Counted from the stretch's first letter, positions 1 through 9,618 are shown. The stretch is 64,000 nucleotides of DNA from Rothia nasimurium (GCF_014217215.1 NZ_CP056080.1:2108001-2172000); one strand, 5' to 3'. The notes: a model not told the origin generated them from the letters alone. Numbers and translations are program-made.

Positions 1-323
1 GGTCTCTGATTGTTAGCGAACCATTCACCACGGGGTGGTGCGGTTCAAGCTGACGAATCTGAAACCATATGATTATCAAATTCTGCAAGAAACCGTTGGT
101 TTCTCACATTGTTATATAAATATTTGGTATCAGTTCAAGACCATAATCACTCCAGGACCGTTGTGGTCTTGGTATTGTGATGATGGACGATAAGAATGTT
201 ATTTATAACATTGGTACGCTATTGAGTTTTCAAGCAACAAACCGCATTCTCAACCCTAGCCACATATTGGCCGGTGTTTCGTATCGGTCATTCTCATTTT
301 TTTGTGTTACCCGTTTGGGCAAC
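1..323 (-). other. rRNA operon leader (pre-16S), partial
   Basis: The transcript from the promoter at 330-359 begins with a leader of at least 320 bases. It carries a box at 221-240 that reads, on the minus strand, GTTGCTTGAAAACTCAAT, which matches the conserved antitermination/boxA region of actinobacterial rrn leaders. Close to the left edge lies a hairpin (19-45) with CACCAC/GTGGTG arms inside AACC/GGTT, plausibly part of the RNase III processing stem of the 16S precursor. The 16S gene itself is not in the window and should begin within a few tens of bases to the left. The 94-codon open frame over this region (177-461, plus) is not supported as a gene. Confidence 0.72.
221..240 (-). promoter_or_regulatory. 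rrn antitermination boxA region
   Basis: The minus strand reads GCTTGAAAACTCAATAG across this stretch, resembling the mycobacterial rrn boxA (TTGAGAACTCAATAG). In that family the element recruits NusA/NusB/S10 for antitermination of the rRNA transcript. The assignment rests on sequence resemblance alone. Confidence 0.65.
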
Positions 324-329
324 TCTTCT

Positions 330-359
330 AGTTTATCGCGCTTCTTTTCTGTGTGTCAA
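330..359 (-). promoter_or_regulatory. rRNA operon promoter (minus strand)
   Basis: Read on the minus strand, a perfect -35 TTGACA (354-359) is followed after 18 bases by a -10 TAAACT (330-335). Transcription would start near 323 and run leftwards out of the window. The identity as an rRNA promoter is inferred from the antitermination box about 90 bases downstream. No second promoter of similar quality is visible up to position 660. Confidence 0.75.
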
Positions 360-895
360 CTCGATGTTCCGTGTTGTGTCTCACAGTGGCTTGTAGCTGG
401 ATTGTTACTTCAACATCTCACTCGTTCGAGTTGGGATTTCTCAGTTCCGGCCGGGGCCTGAATTCGCTATGTGACTAGGTGTTTTGTCGCTTGGTGGGTT
501 TCCCCTGTGCCGTGGCGACTCGTAATACTCTACGCAGGTTTGCCAGAGCGCGCAACCCAAAAGTGCCACCAAAGGAGCCTTTTTACCCCAGAATCCCCAC
601 CCGCAACAGATAAAACGCCTAGTCAAAGCTAAACTAAACACCGTAAAAATATTTTTAAAGTTTTTTTGAAGGTCTTCAGAAGGCTTGATTTTAGGGATTA
701 TTTGTGAGCCAGACCCTTATTCCGGCTCACATAAGTTTCTTATCTTTGTGCGGGGGCGGCAGGCTCACAGCGAAGCTGCTGGCTTCGATGAAGTGAGCGG
801 GTGCGGGGGCGCGAGCACACAAGAGCGAACGCAATCCGCCGTCAGGCGGGGCGTGAGGGGCAGACTAACGTCTCTTTCCTAAGCCCAGATAAACA
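360..895. other. Gene-free upstream region of the rrn operon
   Basis: No convincing coding region is present in this stretch. It contains an AT-rich run near 640-670, which may act as an upstream activating region, and an inverted repeat TGTGAGCC (703-710) with GGCTCACA (724-731) of unknown role. A short CCGCC/GGCGG hairpin lies near 836-850. Short open frames here have no recognisable protein features. Confidence 0.5.
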
Positions 896-929
896 AAAAG
901 TGCTCCCCCACTATCGTGGGAGAGCACTT
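896..929 (-). terminator. Terminator of rlmB
   Basis: Arms AAGTGCTC (898-905) and GAGCACTT (922-929), with an inner CCCAC/GTGGG, form a strong hairpin. On the minus strand it is followed by TTTTTG. It lies just downstream of the rlmB stop codon. Confidence 0.8.
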
Positions 930-944
930 CGTTCTTATGAAAGT

Positions 945-1925
945 TTAGGAAGCTCGGCGTCGGGATACCTCGTAGAGGGAGATACCAACTGCCATAGAGG
1001 CGTTGAGTGATTCCATTGCTGAGCTAATGGGAATCGAAACGATTTGGTCGCAGTTCTCGGTGACCAGTCGTGAGAGCCCCTTACCTTCTGAGCCGACAAC
1101 AATCATAAGCGGTTCAGAGGCCAGTTCGAGGTTGGGCAGGTCTACGTCGCCGCCGCCGTCCAGACCGACAACGAAGATGCCGGCGTCCTTGGCCTGCTGG
1201 ATCACGCGGGTGAGGTTGGTTGCCTTAGCAACGGGGATGCGGGCAGCAGCACCGGATGAGGTTTTCCAGGCTGAGGCGGTCATAGCTGCCGAGCGGCGCT
1301 CGGGGATGATGACGCCGTTACCCGAGAAGGCTGAGACGGAGCGGATAATGGCGCCCAGGTTGCGGGGGTCGGTGATGCCGTCCAGGGCAACGAAGAGGGG
1401 CGGGGTGTCCATCTGCTTGTCGTACCAGCGATCCATGGTGTCGAGGACCAGGTTGCCGGCGTCCGGGTACTTGTAGGGAGGAATCTGCAGAGCAACGCCC
1501 TGGTGGACGGCATGGTCGGTCAGGCGGTCCAGCTCGTTACGGCCAATTTCGAGCATGGGTAGGCCCTGCTTGTTAGCTTCGGTCATGATGTCACGGACGC
1601 GGTCATCGACCTCGATGCGGGACATGACGAAGAGGGTCTTGGCAGGAATCTCGGTCTGCAAGGCCTCAAGCACGGAGTTACGGCCGGTGACCAGTTCGTC
1701 GGAGGCCCGCTTGCCGCCCAGGCGGGGCTGGCGGGAGCGCAGGGTGTTTGTTGCCTTGCGGTTTTCAGCGGCCTTCTTCATCTTGTAGGCCTTGTGGTAG
1801 ACGCGGTCTTCTGCCTTGGGGGTGTTGCCGCGACCTTCGAGGGCCTTACGGCCGTGGCCACCGGTGCCCTTGGTGGGGCCCTTCTTCTTACTGGTTGCGC
1901 CGGGGCGTGAGCCTGCCTTCGCCAT
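945..1925 (-). CDS. rlmB: 23S rRNA (guanosine-2'-O-)-methyltransferase, SpoU/TrmH family
   Basis: This 326-residue protein is a SPOUT-class SAM-dependent 2'-O-methyltransferase that modifies 23S rRNA. The three SpoU motifs are visible: DPRNLGAIIRS (motif 1), VVGSEGKGLSRL (motif 2) and IPISSAMESLNASMAVGISLYE-type sequence at the C-terminus (motif 3). About 75 basic, Gly/Lys-rich residues precede the substrate-binding domain, an extension usual in actinobacterial RlmB. The start is supported by an AAAGGA ribosome-binding site. It is the last gene of the carD-ispD-ispF-cysS-rlmB set and ends at its own terminator. The exact target nucleotide (G2251 in E. coli) is assumed from the family. Confidence 0.93.
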   Translation of the reverse strand: MAKAGSRPGATSKKKGPTKGTGGHGRKALEGRGNTPKAEDRVYHKAYKMKKAAENRKATNTLRSRQPRLGGKRASDELVTGRNSVLEALQTEIPAKTLFVMSRIEVDDRVRDIMTEANKQGLPMLEIGRNELDRLTDHAVHQGVALQIPPYKYPDAGNLVLDTMDRWYDKQMDTPPLFVALDGITDPRNLGAIIRSVSAFSGNGVIIPERRSAAMTASAWKTSSGAAARIPVAKATNLTRVIQQAKDAGIFVVGLDGGGDVDLPNLELASEPLMIVVGSEGKGLSRLVTENCDQIVSIPISSAMESLNASMAVGISLYEVSRRRAS

Positions 1926-2030
1926 GGGGTGTGTCCTTTGTTTAATGTCTATGAATTGTTTTCTAGCTTACCGACCCTCTGCCCCCTGTGGGGCGAGAGA
2001 TGGAGCACGGTAGCGGGAGGGCTATGATGC

Positions 2031-3455
2031 CTAGAGGGACCAGGTGGAGCCGGATGCGCCGTCCTTGACGGTGATACCGGCCGCTGCCAGGGCGTCACGA
2101 ATCTGATCGGCACGGGCCCAGTCCTTAGCCTCGCGGGCTTCGGCGCGCTGGGTGAGCATGGTCTGGATCAGGGAGTCAAGCGCTGCGTGTTCGCCGGCTT
2201 CGTTGGCGGCAGCCCCTGCCTGGCTGAAGGACATGAGCTCTACCAGCCCCAGTACCCTGGCCATGGCGTAGACCTGCTCGGCGGCGTCTTGGGCAGACTC
2301 GCCGGCGGCGAGCGCCGCGTTACCGGCGCGGACGCCTGCGTGCAGGGCGGCGAGGGCCTTGGGGATGTTGAGGTCATCGTCCATGGCCTCGGCGAAAGCC
2401 TCGGGTACCGCAGCGTCTTCACGATGATAGTCGCGGGTTGCGGCCAGGAAGGCTTCGACGCGTTCGACAGCTACACGGGCCTCCTCGAGTGAGGTGGGGT
2501 GGTAGTCGAGTACGGAGCGGTAGTGGGCCTGGCCCAGGTAGTAGCGGACGACCAGGGGGCGGGCGGCTTCGAGCATCTGGGCGGGGGTGATGATGTTGCC
2601 AATGGATTTGGACATCTTCTCGCCCTCGTAGTTCACCAGGCCGTTGTGCATCCAGAAGTTAGCGAAGCCGTAGCCTGCTGCCTGGGACTGGGCCATCTCG
2701 TTTTCGTGGTGGGGGAAGCGCAGATCGAGGCCGCCACCGTGAATATCGAAGGTCTCGCCCAGGTACTTGCCGGCCATGGCTGAGCATTCCAGGTGCCAGC
2801 CGGGGCGGCCTTTGCCCCAGGGGGAATCCCAGGAGGCGGTAACGGGCTCACCCTCCTTGTAGGCCTTCCACAGGGCAAAGTCGCGGGGGTCGCGCTTGCC
2901 GCGGGGGTCGGCATCCGGAGCGTCCTGCATGTCGTCAATCTTCTGGCGGGTCAGGGCACCGTAGTTCTCCCAGGAGCGCACGTCGAAGTAAACGTCGCCG
3001 CAGCCGTCAGTCGCCGGGTAGGCGTGACCGCGGTCGATGAGGCGCTGGATGAGGGCGAACATCTCGGGAATATGCCCGGTTGCGCGCGGCTCATAGGTGG
3101 GCGGTGCGATGTTGAGGGAGGCGTAAGCGGACCCGAAGACCCGCTCAAAGCGGTAGGCCAGGGCCCACCATTCCTCGGCCGGGTGCTCCCCGGCGTATCC
3201 GGGCTCGAAAGAGGCAGCCGAGTTCACCAGAATCTTGTCGTCGATATCGGTGACGTTACGAACCGTGGTGACCTTGTAACCGCGGTAGGTCAGCCAGCGG
3301 GAGAGCTGGTCAAAGACCAGGCCCGAGCGCACGTGCCCGATGTGAGGAGCCCCCTGCACGGTGGCACCACAGTAGTAGATACGGGCCTCGCCGGGGTGAA
3401 CCGGGGTGAAGTCACGGACGCTTGCTGTTGCTGAATCATAAAAACGTAGAGTCAC
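2031..3455 (-). CDS. cysS: Cysteinyl-tRNA synthetase
   Basis: This 474-residue class I aminoacyl-tRNA synthetase charges tRNA-Cys. The HIGH-type signature appears as [10 protein letters not shown] near residue 35, the zinc-site cysteine lies in YYCGATVQG, and the KMSKS loop is EKMSKSIGN. Length matches the family. The start is a GTG at 3455. A -10 box TAAACT (3463-3468) sits 7 bases before it, inside the last codons of the upstream hydrolase, so the gene probably has its own promoter giving a leaderless mRNA. No Shine-Dalgarno sequence is evident. The nearby isoprenoid genes are part of the usual actinobacterial neighbourhood. Confidence 0.95.
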   Translation of the reverse strand: MTLRFYDSATASVRDFTPVHPGEARIYYCGATVQGAPHIGHVRSGLVFDQLSRWLTYRGYKVTTVRNVTDIDDKILVNSAASFEPGYAGEHPAEEWWALAYRFERVFGSAYASLNIAPPTYEPRATGHIPEMFALIQRLIDRGHAYPATDGCGDVYFDVRSWENYGALTRQKIDDMQDAPDADPRGKRDPRDFALWKAYKEGEPVTASWDSPWGKGRPGWHLECSAMAGKYLGETFDIHGGGLDLRFPHHENEMAQSQAAGYGFANFWMHNGLVNYEGEKMSKSIGNIITPAQMLEAARPLVVRYYLGQAHYRSVLDYHPTSLEEARVAVERVEAFLAATRDYHREDAAVPEAFAEAMDDDLNIPKALAALHAGVRAGNAALAAGESAQDAAEQVYAMARVLGLVELMSFSQAGAAANEAGEHAALDSLIQTMLTQRAEAREAKDWARADQIRDALAAAGITVKDGASGSTWSL

Positions 3456-3457
3456 GC

Positions 3458-4348
3458 CTAACAGTTTACCGTGCGCTGTAGAACCGGTGCGAGGATGCTG
3501 GCTGCGTGGTTAATGAGCAGGGAGAAATGGCCGTCGCGCGGTAGTTCGTGAATCTGGGCTCCCAGGCGGAGCCCCAGGTTGCGGGCACGGGCGGGTTTGA
3601 CGGCCATGTCGCGCCCGGCGACCCAGAGGTGCACCGGGGTTTTGACGGTGGTTTCTGAGAAGCCCCAGTCGTCCTGAATCGCGTATTCGTCTTGCACACC
3701 ACCCTCGATAGAGAACTGCAGGGCGTAGTCGTGGGAGATGGCCATGCGGTAGGCGGCGGTGTGGCCCTGCACATCGCGGCCCAGGGCGGAGGCCAGGGTC
3801 GAGGCGGACGCCAGGGGGCGGCTCAGGGCGCGGGAGGTGAGGTCGATGAGCGGTTTGGGGAACCAGGAAAGGGCGAGGTGGGAGAAGTGAACGCGCAGCG
3901 GGGTGAGGTTAAGACCTAAGTGGGACTCCCAGAGGGGGTGGTGGGTGAAGGGGGCCAGCAGGATAAGCTGCTCTACCTTGTCGGGGTGGAGGGCCGCCAG
4001 GCTCATGGCGTGGGGGCCACCGCCGGAGAAGCCGATGACGCTAAAGCGGTCAAGCTCCAGGTGGTCGATGATGGCAGCGGCGTCCTCTTCTGCCCAGGTG
4101 CCAACCAGCCGATAGGGGACGGCGTCCGACGCTCCCAGCCCCGGGCGGTCCGGGGCGATAATGCGGATACCCAGCTCACGGGCTGCCTCGTCAAGGAAAA
4201 GTGCCTCGTAGCCGGTGCCGGGGGTGCCGTGGCAGTACAGGGCGGTAGCCCTGGGAGATTCCGTCTGCCCAAATTCGTGCCAGGCGATGACGCGGCCTCC
4301 GTTCTGGCTCAGCACATGGGGGCGGGGTTCAAGAGGGTCGGCGTTCAC
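3458..4348 (-). CDS. Alpha/beta hydrolase
   Basis: This is a 296-residue alpha/beta-hydrolase-fold protein. The oxyanion region is YCHGTPGTG, the nucleophile elbow is GFSGGGPHA, an Asp lies in [11 protein letters not shown], and the catalytic His is in RDGHFSLL. There is no signal peptide, so it is probably cytosolic. The substrate cannot be told from sequence; esterases, epoxide hydrolases and haloperoxidase-like enzymes share these motifs. The start is a GTG preceded by AAAGAAG. Its stop codon lies two bases from the cysS start. It interrupts the usual ispF-cysS adjacency and probably arrived later than its neighbours. Confidence 0.8.
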   Translation of the reverse strand: MNADPLEPRPHVLSQNGGRVIAWHEFGQTESPRATALYCHGTPGTGYEALFLDEAARELGIRIIAPDRPGLGASDAVPYRLVGTWAEEDAAAIIDHLELDRFSVIGFSGGGPHAMSLAALHPDKVEQLILLAPFTHHPLWESHLGLNLTPLRVHFSHLALSWFPKPLIDLTSRALSRPLASASTLASALGRDVQGHTAAYRMAISHDYALQFSIEGGVQDEYAIQDDWGFSETTVKTPVHLWVAGRDMAVKPARARNLGLRLGAQIHELPRDGHFSLLINHAASILAPVLQRTVNC

Positions 4349-4501
4349 GGGTACTTCTTTACAGTGTGGAGTGATCTAACAGGGACAGCCTTATTTTAGC
4401 GCTGCTACTCCGGTTCTATACTGGTCGAGGATAACACCTCACTTTTTGCATAACTGACCAGGATTCTGCTGTGCCCTCGACCTCCACCCCGGCCCCGGCC
4501 C

Positions 4502-4966
4502 TTCTGGATTACCAGCAACCTGCAGGTCGACACCGACCATTCTCACTGGACTATCGCCGGGCTCTCAAACGGCGGCACCTGCGCCTTCCAGAGCGCCCTG
4601 CGGGCCCCCGATGTCTACCCCACCTTCCTGGATATGTCGGGCGAAGCTAATCCCTCCCTCGGCAGTGAAGAACTCACCATCAGCCAGGGCTTTAGCGGCG
4701 ACTCAGCAGCCTACCGGGCTAACGCCCCGGCCAGTATGCTGGCCCAAGGCATCTACACGAAACCCGGCCCCACCGGGATTTTCTCCATGGGGACGGACGA
4801 CGACCCTTCCTACCGTTCGGGGCTAGAAGGCCTCTACACCGCGGCTCAACAGGCAGGGCTCGACGTGCAGTGGAAAACTTACCGGGGCAAACACGAGTGG
4901 AAGGTCTGGGAAGCGGCTTTCGCCGACGCCCTGCCCTGGCTGGGGCAGCGCACCGGTCTGCAGTAA
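4502..4966 (+). pseudogene. 5'-truncated esterase fragment
   Basis: The plus-strand frame from 4502 to the stop at 4964-4966 reads as the C-terminal part of a putative esterase of the antigen-85/esterase-D type. It keeps the elbow GLSNGG, an Asp in SMGTDDDPSY and a His in GKHEWKVW. The frame is closed upstream by a stop at 4451-4453 and there is no start codon or ribosome-binding site before the nucleophile region. The first in-frame ATG (4634) would lose the catalytic Ser. In relatives the esterase domain follows an N-terminal membrane region, which is absent here. I read this as a decayed remnant. Confidence 0.7.
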
Positions 4967-4978
4967 CCTCTATGCCAG

Positions 4979-5455
4979 CTAGCTCCGCGGGTAGACCAGG
5001 GCCACAGCTGTAGCCGCCACGCCCTCACCCCGACCGGTCAGGCCCAGCCCGTCAGTGGTCGTAGCGGTGACCGTCACCGGAGCACCGGCAGCCTCAGACA
5101 GGACGCGGTTAGCCTCGTCCCGGCGCGGAGAAAATTTGGGTTTATTACCAATCAGCTGCACCGCGATGTTGCCAATCTCGAACCCGGCAGCCCGCACAAT
5201 CGCAGCGGCCTCAGAAAGGATCCGCACGCCGGAAGCACCTGCCATATCGGGCCGGTCGACCCCAAAGTTCGAACCCAAATCGCCCGTACCGCTGGCCGAG
5301 AAAAGGGCGTCAGCAGCCGCATGGGCCACCACGTCGCCGTCCGAGTGGCCTGAGAGCCCGCGCTGGCCCGGCCAGTGCAAACCTGCCACCCACAGTTCGG
5401 TGCCTTCTTCACCAAAAGCGTGCACATCAGTACCGGTACCGATACGGGGAATCAT
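4979..5455 (-). CDS. ispF: 2-C-methyl-D-erythritol 2,4-cyclodiphosphate synthase
   Basis: IspF closes the CDP-methylerythritol phosphate to the cyclic diphosphate in the MEP isoprenoid pathway. The 158-residue product has the expected length. Zinc ligands are in GTGTDVHAF at the N-terminus and the loop [17 protein letters not shown] follows. The C-terminal TATTTDGLG motif is also present. The ATG overlaps the ispD stop in ATGA, so the two genes are translationally coupled. Confidence 0.96.
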   Translation of the reverse strand: MIPRIGTGTDVHAFGEEGTELWVAGLHWPGQRGLSGHSDGDVVAHAAADALFSASGTGDLGSNFGVDRPDMAGASGVRILSEAAAIVRAAGFEIGNIAVQLIGNKPKFSPRRDEANRVLSEAAGAPVTVTATTTDGLGLTGRGEGVAATAVALVYPRS

Positions 5456-6228
5456 GATTCTCTCTTTTCGTCGTAGAGGGCTGTAGCTAGGGTCAGGTCA
5501 AGAGGGGTCGTAATCTTGAAGGCTTCGGCAGCTCCCTCGACGGTCGCAACCGGCAGCCCCAGGGTTTCAGCCAGCATGGCATCATCGGTGATGCTTTCGG
5601 CAACCTCTGGGGCCAGGGAGGCAACATCGCGGTGGGCCTGCACAAGAGTAGCCAGGTCAAAGCCCTGGGGGGTCTGCACAGCCCGCAGCTGCGCCCGGGC
5701 CGGGGTGCCGCTCACGTACCCGGCAGCATCCACCGTCTTAATGGTGTCAACCACGGGCAGCGCCGGAATTACAGCCTTCTCCCCCGCCTCAAGGGCGGCA
5801 GCCACCCGGTGATAGACGCTAGCGGGGGTGAAGCAGCGGGCGGCATCGTGCACCAGGACGCCGGTGGGCAGCTGCTCGGGGGCACCCGGCAGGGGGGCGG
5901 CGTCCGCAATCGCGGCCAGGGCGGCCGTCACCGATTCGGCGCGCGTTGCGCCGCCGGGCACCGCCAGGGCACCGTACCGGGCACAGACCTGCCGCAGCGC
6001 AACGTCCTGCGGGGGCACCGTCACCACCAGCCGTGCCGCCACGCCCGACTCCCGGGCACCGGCCAAGGCCCATTCCAGCAGGGTGCGCCCGGCAACCTGC
6101 ACTGCCGCCTTCGGTATACCTGCGCCCAGACGCGACCCAGAACCGGCCGCCACAATAACGACAGCGAGCACCGAACCACCAGATGTGGTTACGGTGCCCG
6201 CTGTATCAGAAAAATCTAGAGTGCTCAC
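5452..6228 (-). CDS. ispD: 2-C-methyl-D-erythritol 4-phosphate cytidylyltransferase
   Basis: IspD transfers CMP to methylerythritol 4-phosphate in the MEP pathway. The nucleotide-binding signature is [18 protein letters not shown], with the VHDAARCFT segment and a C-terminal TTPLDLTLA motif. About 18 extra residues precede the catalytic core. The start is a GTG with no clear Shine-Dalgarno sequence. A possible -10 TATGCT lies 8 bases upstream, so the mRNA may be leaderless, or the gene may be read through from carD 23 bases away. Confidence 0.94.
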   Translation of the reverse strand: MSTLDFSDTAGTVTTSGGSVLAVVIVAAGSGSRLGAGIPKAAVQVAGRTLLEWALAGARESGVAARLVVTVPPQDVALRQVCARYGALAVPGGATRAESVTAALAAIADAAPLPGAPEQLPTGVLVHDAARCFTPASVYHRVAAALEAGEKAVIPALPVVDTIKTVDAAGYVSGTPARAQLRAVQTPQGFDLATLVQAHRDVASLAPEVAESITDDAMLAETLGLPVATVEGAAEAFKITTPLDLTLATALYDEKRES

Positions 6229-6251
6229 AGCTAGTGAGCATACCCGAAAGT

Positions 6252-6737
6252 TTAGACGCCCTCGAGAATCTTATCGAGTTCAACCTCGGCAGCTTCTTCG
6301 TCGATATCCTTAGCCAGGGCAACCTCAGACGACAGAATCTGACGGGCCTTAGCCAGCATGCGCTTCTCACCGGCAGACAGGCCACGGTCGTTCTCGCGGC
6401 GCCACAGGTCGCGGACGACCTCGGCAACCTTCAGCACATCGCCAGATGCCAGCTTTTCAACGTTAGCCTTGTAGCGGCGGGACCAGTTTGCTGCTTCTTC
6501 GGTATCGGTAGCCTGAAGTACATCAATGACTTCCTGCAGACCGCGCTCGTCAACGACATCGCGCACGCCCACCATATCGACGTTCTCAGCGGGAACCTCA
6601 ATGACCAGGTCACCGTTAGCGACCTTGAGTTTCAGGTACATCTTCTCTTCGCCACGGATCTTGCGCATCTTGATTTCTTCAATCGTTGCGGCACCGTGGT
6701 GAGGGTAAACGACTGTTTCGCCAACCTCAAAAACCAT
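6252..6737 (-). CDS. carD: CarD-family transcriptional regulator
   Basis: CarD binds the RNA polymerase beta subunit and stabilises open complexes, notably at rRNA promoters. The 161-residue product begins with the RNAP-interaction (Tudor-like) domain, [22 protein letters not shown], followed by a helical DNA-binding domain with [11 protein letters not shown] and [13 protein letters not shown]. Length is as usual for the family. An AAAGGGG ribosome-binding site lies before the ATG, and an extended -10 (TGGTAGAAT, near 6764-6772) lies upstream. It heads the ispDF cluster, as in many actinobacteria. Confidence 0.95.
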   Translation of the reverse strand: MVFEVGETVVYPHHGAATIEEIKMRKIRGEEKMYLKLKVANGDLVIEVPAENVDMVGVRDVVDERGLQEVIDVLQATDTEEAANWSRRYKANVEKLASGDVLKVAEVVRDLWRRENDRGLSAGEKRMLAKARQILSSEVALAKDIDEEAAEVELDKILEGV

Positions 6738-6995
6738 ATGGATAAACCCCTTTCAGCCTACCTATTCTACCATGCAGCGAAAGACAGCACCCTGAAAGTC
6801 TCAAAATAGGCCCGGTGCTCTCAGCGAACCTGTGCACTTCATTTACGCCCTTTTGCCCCGTTGATACAGACGTATCGTCGTTAAACCAGATAGAATGTGA
6901 CCTGAACAGACCAAAAATTCCGTACCTCGGCGCGGAGCACACACACTTTCTCTGCCCCACCGGCAGACTACATACCCCAACAAGGAGCTAGAGCT
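6738..6995. promoter_or_regulatory. Divergent carD / lipoprotein promoter region
   Basis: These 258 bases separate two genes transcribed apart. The carD side has the extended -10 at about 6764-6772. The plus side has a -10 TAGAAT at 6891-6896 but no good -35 at the usual spacing. Nothing else is recognised. Confidence 0.45.
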
Positions 6996-7541
6996 GTGAA
7001 GAACACCGCTTCTGTGACCGTCAAGCGCGCCAGCGCCCTCGTCGCCATCGCTGGAGCCCTGCTGGCCACCACCGGTTGCACCTACACCAACCAGCCCGCC
7101 ACCACCATCGTCTACTCCGCCTCCGACGGCCAGATGGCTAACCTGCTAGGCGAGAACAACCAGCAGGACATCCAGCTCCGCAACATCATGGTCATTGCAG
7201 CCGATGAGGCCTCACAGGGCCGTATGCTGGGCACCATTCTGAACCAGACCGAGGAAGACGCCACCGTTACTCTGGCCTTCCCCACCGAAACTCTCACCGT
7301 TGAGATTCCCGCTGGCCAGGAAGTCCGCCTGGAAAACGACGAGAACGAACTTCTTCTGGCTGAGGCCGGCGCTAACCCTGGTCTGCTGTTGAAGGACGTC
7401 GAAGTCTCCTCCAACGTCACCTCCAGCACCACTACCTTCAACGTTCCGGTTCTTGACGGCGCCCTGGAAGAGTACGCCCCCTACCTGCCCACCGCAGCGG
7501 TTACTCCCAGCGCTACCGAAACCGCTAGCAGCAACGGCTAA
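6996..7541 (+). CDS. Putative lipoprotein
   Basis: This 181-residue protein begins with a type II signal peptide ending in the lipobox TTGC (Cys near residue 28), so it should be anchored to the outer face of the membrane. The mature part is acidic and beta-rich, with a middle that looks like an immunoglobulin-like strand set (DATVTLAFPTETLTVEIPAG). The C-terminal 15 residues are Ser/Thr rich. I recognise no catalytic motif. It lies beside the phosphate two-component genes but faces them from the opposite strand, sharing a terminator, so a functional link is only possible. The start is GTG with AAGGAG upstream. Confidence 0.75.
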   Translation: MKNTASVTVKRASALVAIAGALLATTGCTYTNQPATTIVYSASDGQMANLLGENNQQDIQLRNIMVIAADEASQGRMLGTILNQTEEDATVTLAFPTETLTVEIPAGQEVRLENDENELLLAEAGANPGLLLKDVEVSSNVTSSTTTFNVPVLDGALEEYAPYLPTAAVTPSATETASSNG

Positions 7542-7562
7542 GGCCCTTTCGCTTTAAAGAGA

Positions 7563-7600
7563 TGGGGCGGGTCCTTCAGCTAACTGAAGGGCCCGCCCCA
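7563..7600. terminator. Bidirectional terminator, lipoprotein / regX3
   Basis: Arms GGGGCGGG-T-CCTTCAG and CTGAAGG-G-CCCGCCCC around a CTAA loop form a strong hairpin between two converging genes. The flanking T-run is poor on both sides. Confidence 0.65.
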
Positions 7601-7627
7601 CTGCTTTACCCGGCCTAGGGCGCCGGT

Positions 7628-8308
7628 TTAGGGTTCAAACTTGTAGCCCAGGCCTCGCACGGTGACCACATAGCGCGGGGACGAGGGGTCAGGCTCAACC
7701 TTGGAACGCAGGCGCTTAATGTGCACATCAAGGGTCTTGGTATCGCCCACATAGTCAGCACCCCAGACCCGGTCAATCAGCTGCGAGCGCGTCATCACGC
7801 GTCCTGCATTCCGCAGCAGCATCTCAAGCAGCTCAAACTCCTTGAGGGGCATAGCTACGGTTTCACCGGATACGGTCACCACGTGGCGCTCAACGTCCAT
7901 GCGCACCGGGCCGCCCTCAATCGCCCCGGCGTCGTGCTCTTCGGGTTCGCCCTGGCGGCGCAGGACAGCGCGGATGCGGGCGATGAGCTCGCGGGAGGAA
8001 TAGGGCTTGGTGACGTAGTCGTCAGCACCAAGTTCAAGGCCGAGCACCTTATCAATTTCTGAATCTTTAGCGGTCAGCATGATAATGGGAACCGCGCTGG
8101 TGGCGCGAATCTGCTTACAGACCTCGGTGCCGGACTGGCCGGGGAGCATGATGTCGAGGAGCACCAGGTCTGCGCCGTTTCGCTCGAACTCAACCACGGC
8201 GTCCAGGCCGTTATCGACCACCTGCACCTCAAAGCCCTCACGACCCAGCAAAAAGGCCAGGGGCTCGCTCAGCGCCTCTTCGTCCTCAACCACTAAAATA
8301 CGGGTCAC
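7628..8308 (-). CDS. regX3: Response regulator, OmpR/PhoB family (RegX3-like)
   Basis: This 226-residue regulator has a receiver domain at the N-terminus, with the acidic pair EDEE, the phosphoacceptor Asp in LVLLDIMLPG, and the switch Thr and Lys in LTAKDS and DYVTKPYS. A winged-helix DNA-binding domain follows (LLEMLLRNAGRVMTRSQLIDRVWG ... DVHIKRLRSKVE). The GTG start abuts the stop of the kinase gene with no gap. Identity as RegX3, the phosphate-starvation regulator, rests on the SenX3-like partner and the divergent phoU. A candidate binding site lies upstream of phoU at 9619-9640. Confidence 0.9.
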   Translation of the reverse strand: MTRILVVEDEEALSEPLAFLLGREGFEVQVVDNGLDAVVEFERNGADLVLLDIMLPGQSGTEVCKQIRATSAVPIIMLTAKDSEIDKVLGLELGADDYVTKPYSSRELIARIRAVLRRQGEPEEHDAGAIEGGPVRMDVERHVVTVSGETVAMPLKEFELLEMLLRNAGRVMTRSQLIDRVWGADYVGDTKTLDVHIKRLRSKVEPDPSSPRYVVTVRGLGYKFEP

Positions 8309-9556
8309 TTACTTTGCTTCCTTCGCAGTTTGAGCCGCCCCCGCGGGGCGCGGAGCAGCGTTGGTGTTGTGGTCTGTTATCTGGGTAAGGGATCCCGTCG
8401 GCGGGTGCTCCCCCAGCAGGTCTTGTTCGGTTTCTTCATCGACGATGGGCAGGGCAATCGTGAAAGTCGATCCGGAGCCAGGCTGGGACCAGAGAGTCAC
8501 CTCACCGCCGTGCTGGCCCACAATGTGTTTCACGATGCTCAAGCCCAGGCCGGTGCCCCCGGTTTGGCGGGAACGCGCCGGGTCAACCCGGTAGAACCGC
8601 TCAAAGATGCGGTCCTGTTCGTCCTCGGGAATGCCAGGCCCCTGGTCTTTCACAGAAATTCTAACAGTGTCACCCTTCACAGCCATACCGATGCCCACCT
8701 TGGTGTTATCGGGCGAGTAACGAATGGCGTTCTCAATCAGGTTGCGCAAGGCGGTGCCCAGCAGCTCGGGGTCACCGTGGACCGGGCGGGGGGCCTTTCC
8801 GCCCACCAGAAGTTCAATGTTTTTACCCTCGGCTGTGAGGCGGTTACGGTCAACCGATTCAGTGACCACCTGCTCAACGTCGACCAGGGTGGAGCTGAGC
8901 ACCATATCGGCTGACTGGAGGCGGGAGAGCTCGATGACGTCCTGCACCAGGGCTGCCAGCCGCTGGGATTCCTTCTTTAGCTTGCCCGAGAAATAGAGTA
9001 CCGACTCGGGGTCGTCAACCGACGATTCGATTGCCTCGGCCATAAGTCCCACCGCGCCCACGGGCGTCTTGAGCTCGTGCGATACGTTGGCGACAAAGTC
9101 GGTACGGACGGTCTGCGCGCGAGCAATCTCGGTACGGTCGTCAGCCAGCACCAAGATGTACTCATCGCCCACCGGGGCCACGCGCAGGTCAATCACCAGG
9201 CGGCTCTGGTCGTAAAAACCGCGGGTTAAGATAATTTCTTTTTCGACGATAATGCCCTTGGACCGCACCGCGTCGATCATCTCTAGCAGCTCGTCAGAGA
9301 CCACTGTATGCCCGCGTACCAGGCCTAAGGCGTAGGCGCCCGGAGAAGCCTGCACCACGCCGTCCACAGCGTCCACCACCATGTAGGCGCGGCCAATGAC
9401 CGCCAGCACCTCGGCGGCGCCGTCGCTAATGGTCGGCTCTTCAACGTCGGCCCAGCGAGCGCGCTGATGCTCACTTCGTTGCACGGCGAGCATGCTCACC
9501 ACACCGATGAGGAGCCCCAGCACAGCGGCAGACAAAGCAATTACAGTAGGGTTCAC
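8309..9556 (-). CDS. senX3: Sensor histidine kinase (SenX3-like)
   Basis: This 415-residue membrane kinase has one N-terminal transmembrane helix (about residues 5-25), a PAS-like region (about 45-140), a dimerisation domain with the phosphoacceptor His in NVSHELKTPVG, and an HATPase domain with N (NLIENAIRYS), G1 (DQGPGIP) and G2 (GTGLGLSIVKHI) boxes. The single short helix with no extracellular loop is typical of SenX3/PhoR kinases that sense phosphate through the Pst-PhoU complex. The last 40 residues are disordered. The start is GTG with a weak ribosome-binding site. Confidence 0.9.
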   Translation of the reverse strand: MNPTVIALSAAVLGLLIGVVSMLAVQRSEHQRARWADVEEPTISDGAAEVLAVIGRAYMVVDAVDGVVQASPGAYALGLVRGHTVVSDELLEMIDAVRSKGIIVEKEIILTRGFYDQSRLVIDLRVAPVGDEYILVLADDRTEIARAQTVRTDFVANVSHELKTPVGAVGLMAEAIESSVDDPESVLYFSGKLKKESQRLAALVQDVIELSRLQSADMVLSSTLVDVEQVVTESVDRNRLTAEGKNIELLVGGKAPRPVHGDPELLGTALRNLIENAIRYSPDNTKVGIGMAVKGDTVRISVKDQGPGIPEDEQDRIFERFYRVDPARSRQTGGTGLGLSIVKHIVGQHGGEVTLWSQPGSGSTFTIALPIVDEETEQDLLGEHPPTGSLTQITDHNTNAAPRPAGAAQTAKEAK

Positions 9557-9618
9557 ATCTACCAGCTTAGAGCCTACAGACCCTACCCCGCGCCCCGAAT
9601 ACCCCCAAATATCCCGGG

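Noticed and set aside
177-461. 94-codon open frame at the left edge
   Set aside because: It lies inside the rRNA operon leader, on the opposite strand, with no ribosome-binding site and no protein-like composition.
2793-3434. Long plus-strand frame over cysS
   Set aside because: It is the antisense of a confirmed gene in a GC-rich region and has no domain; such shadows are common here.
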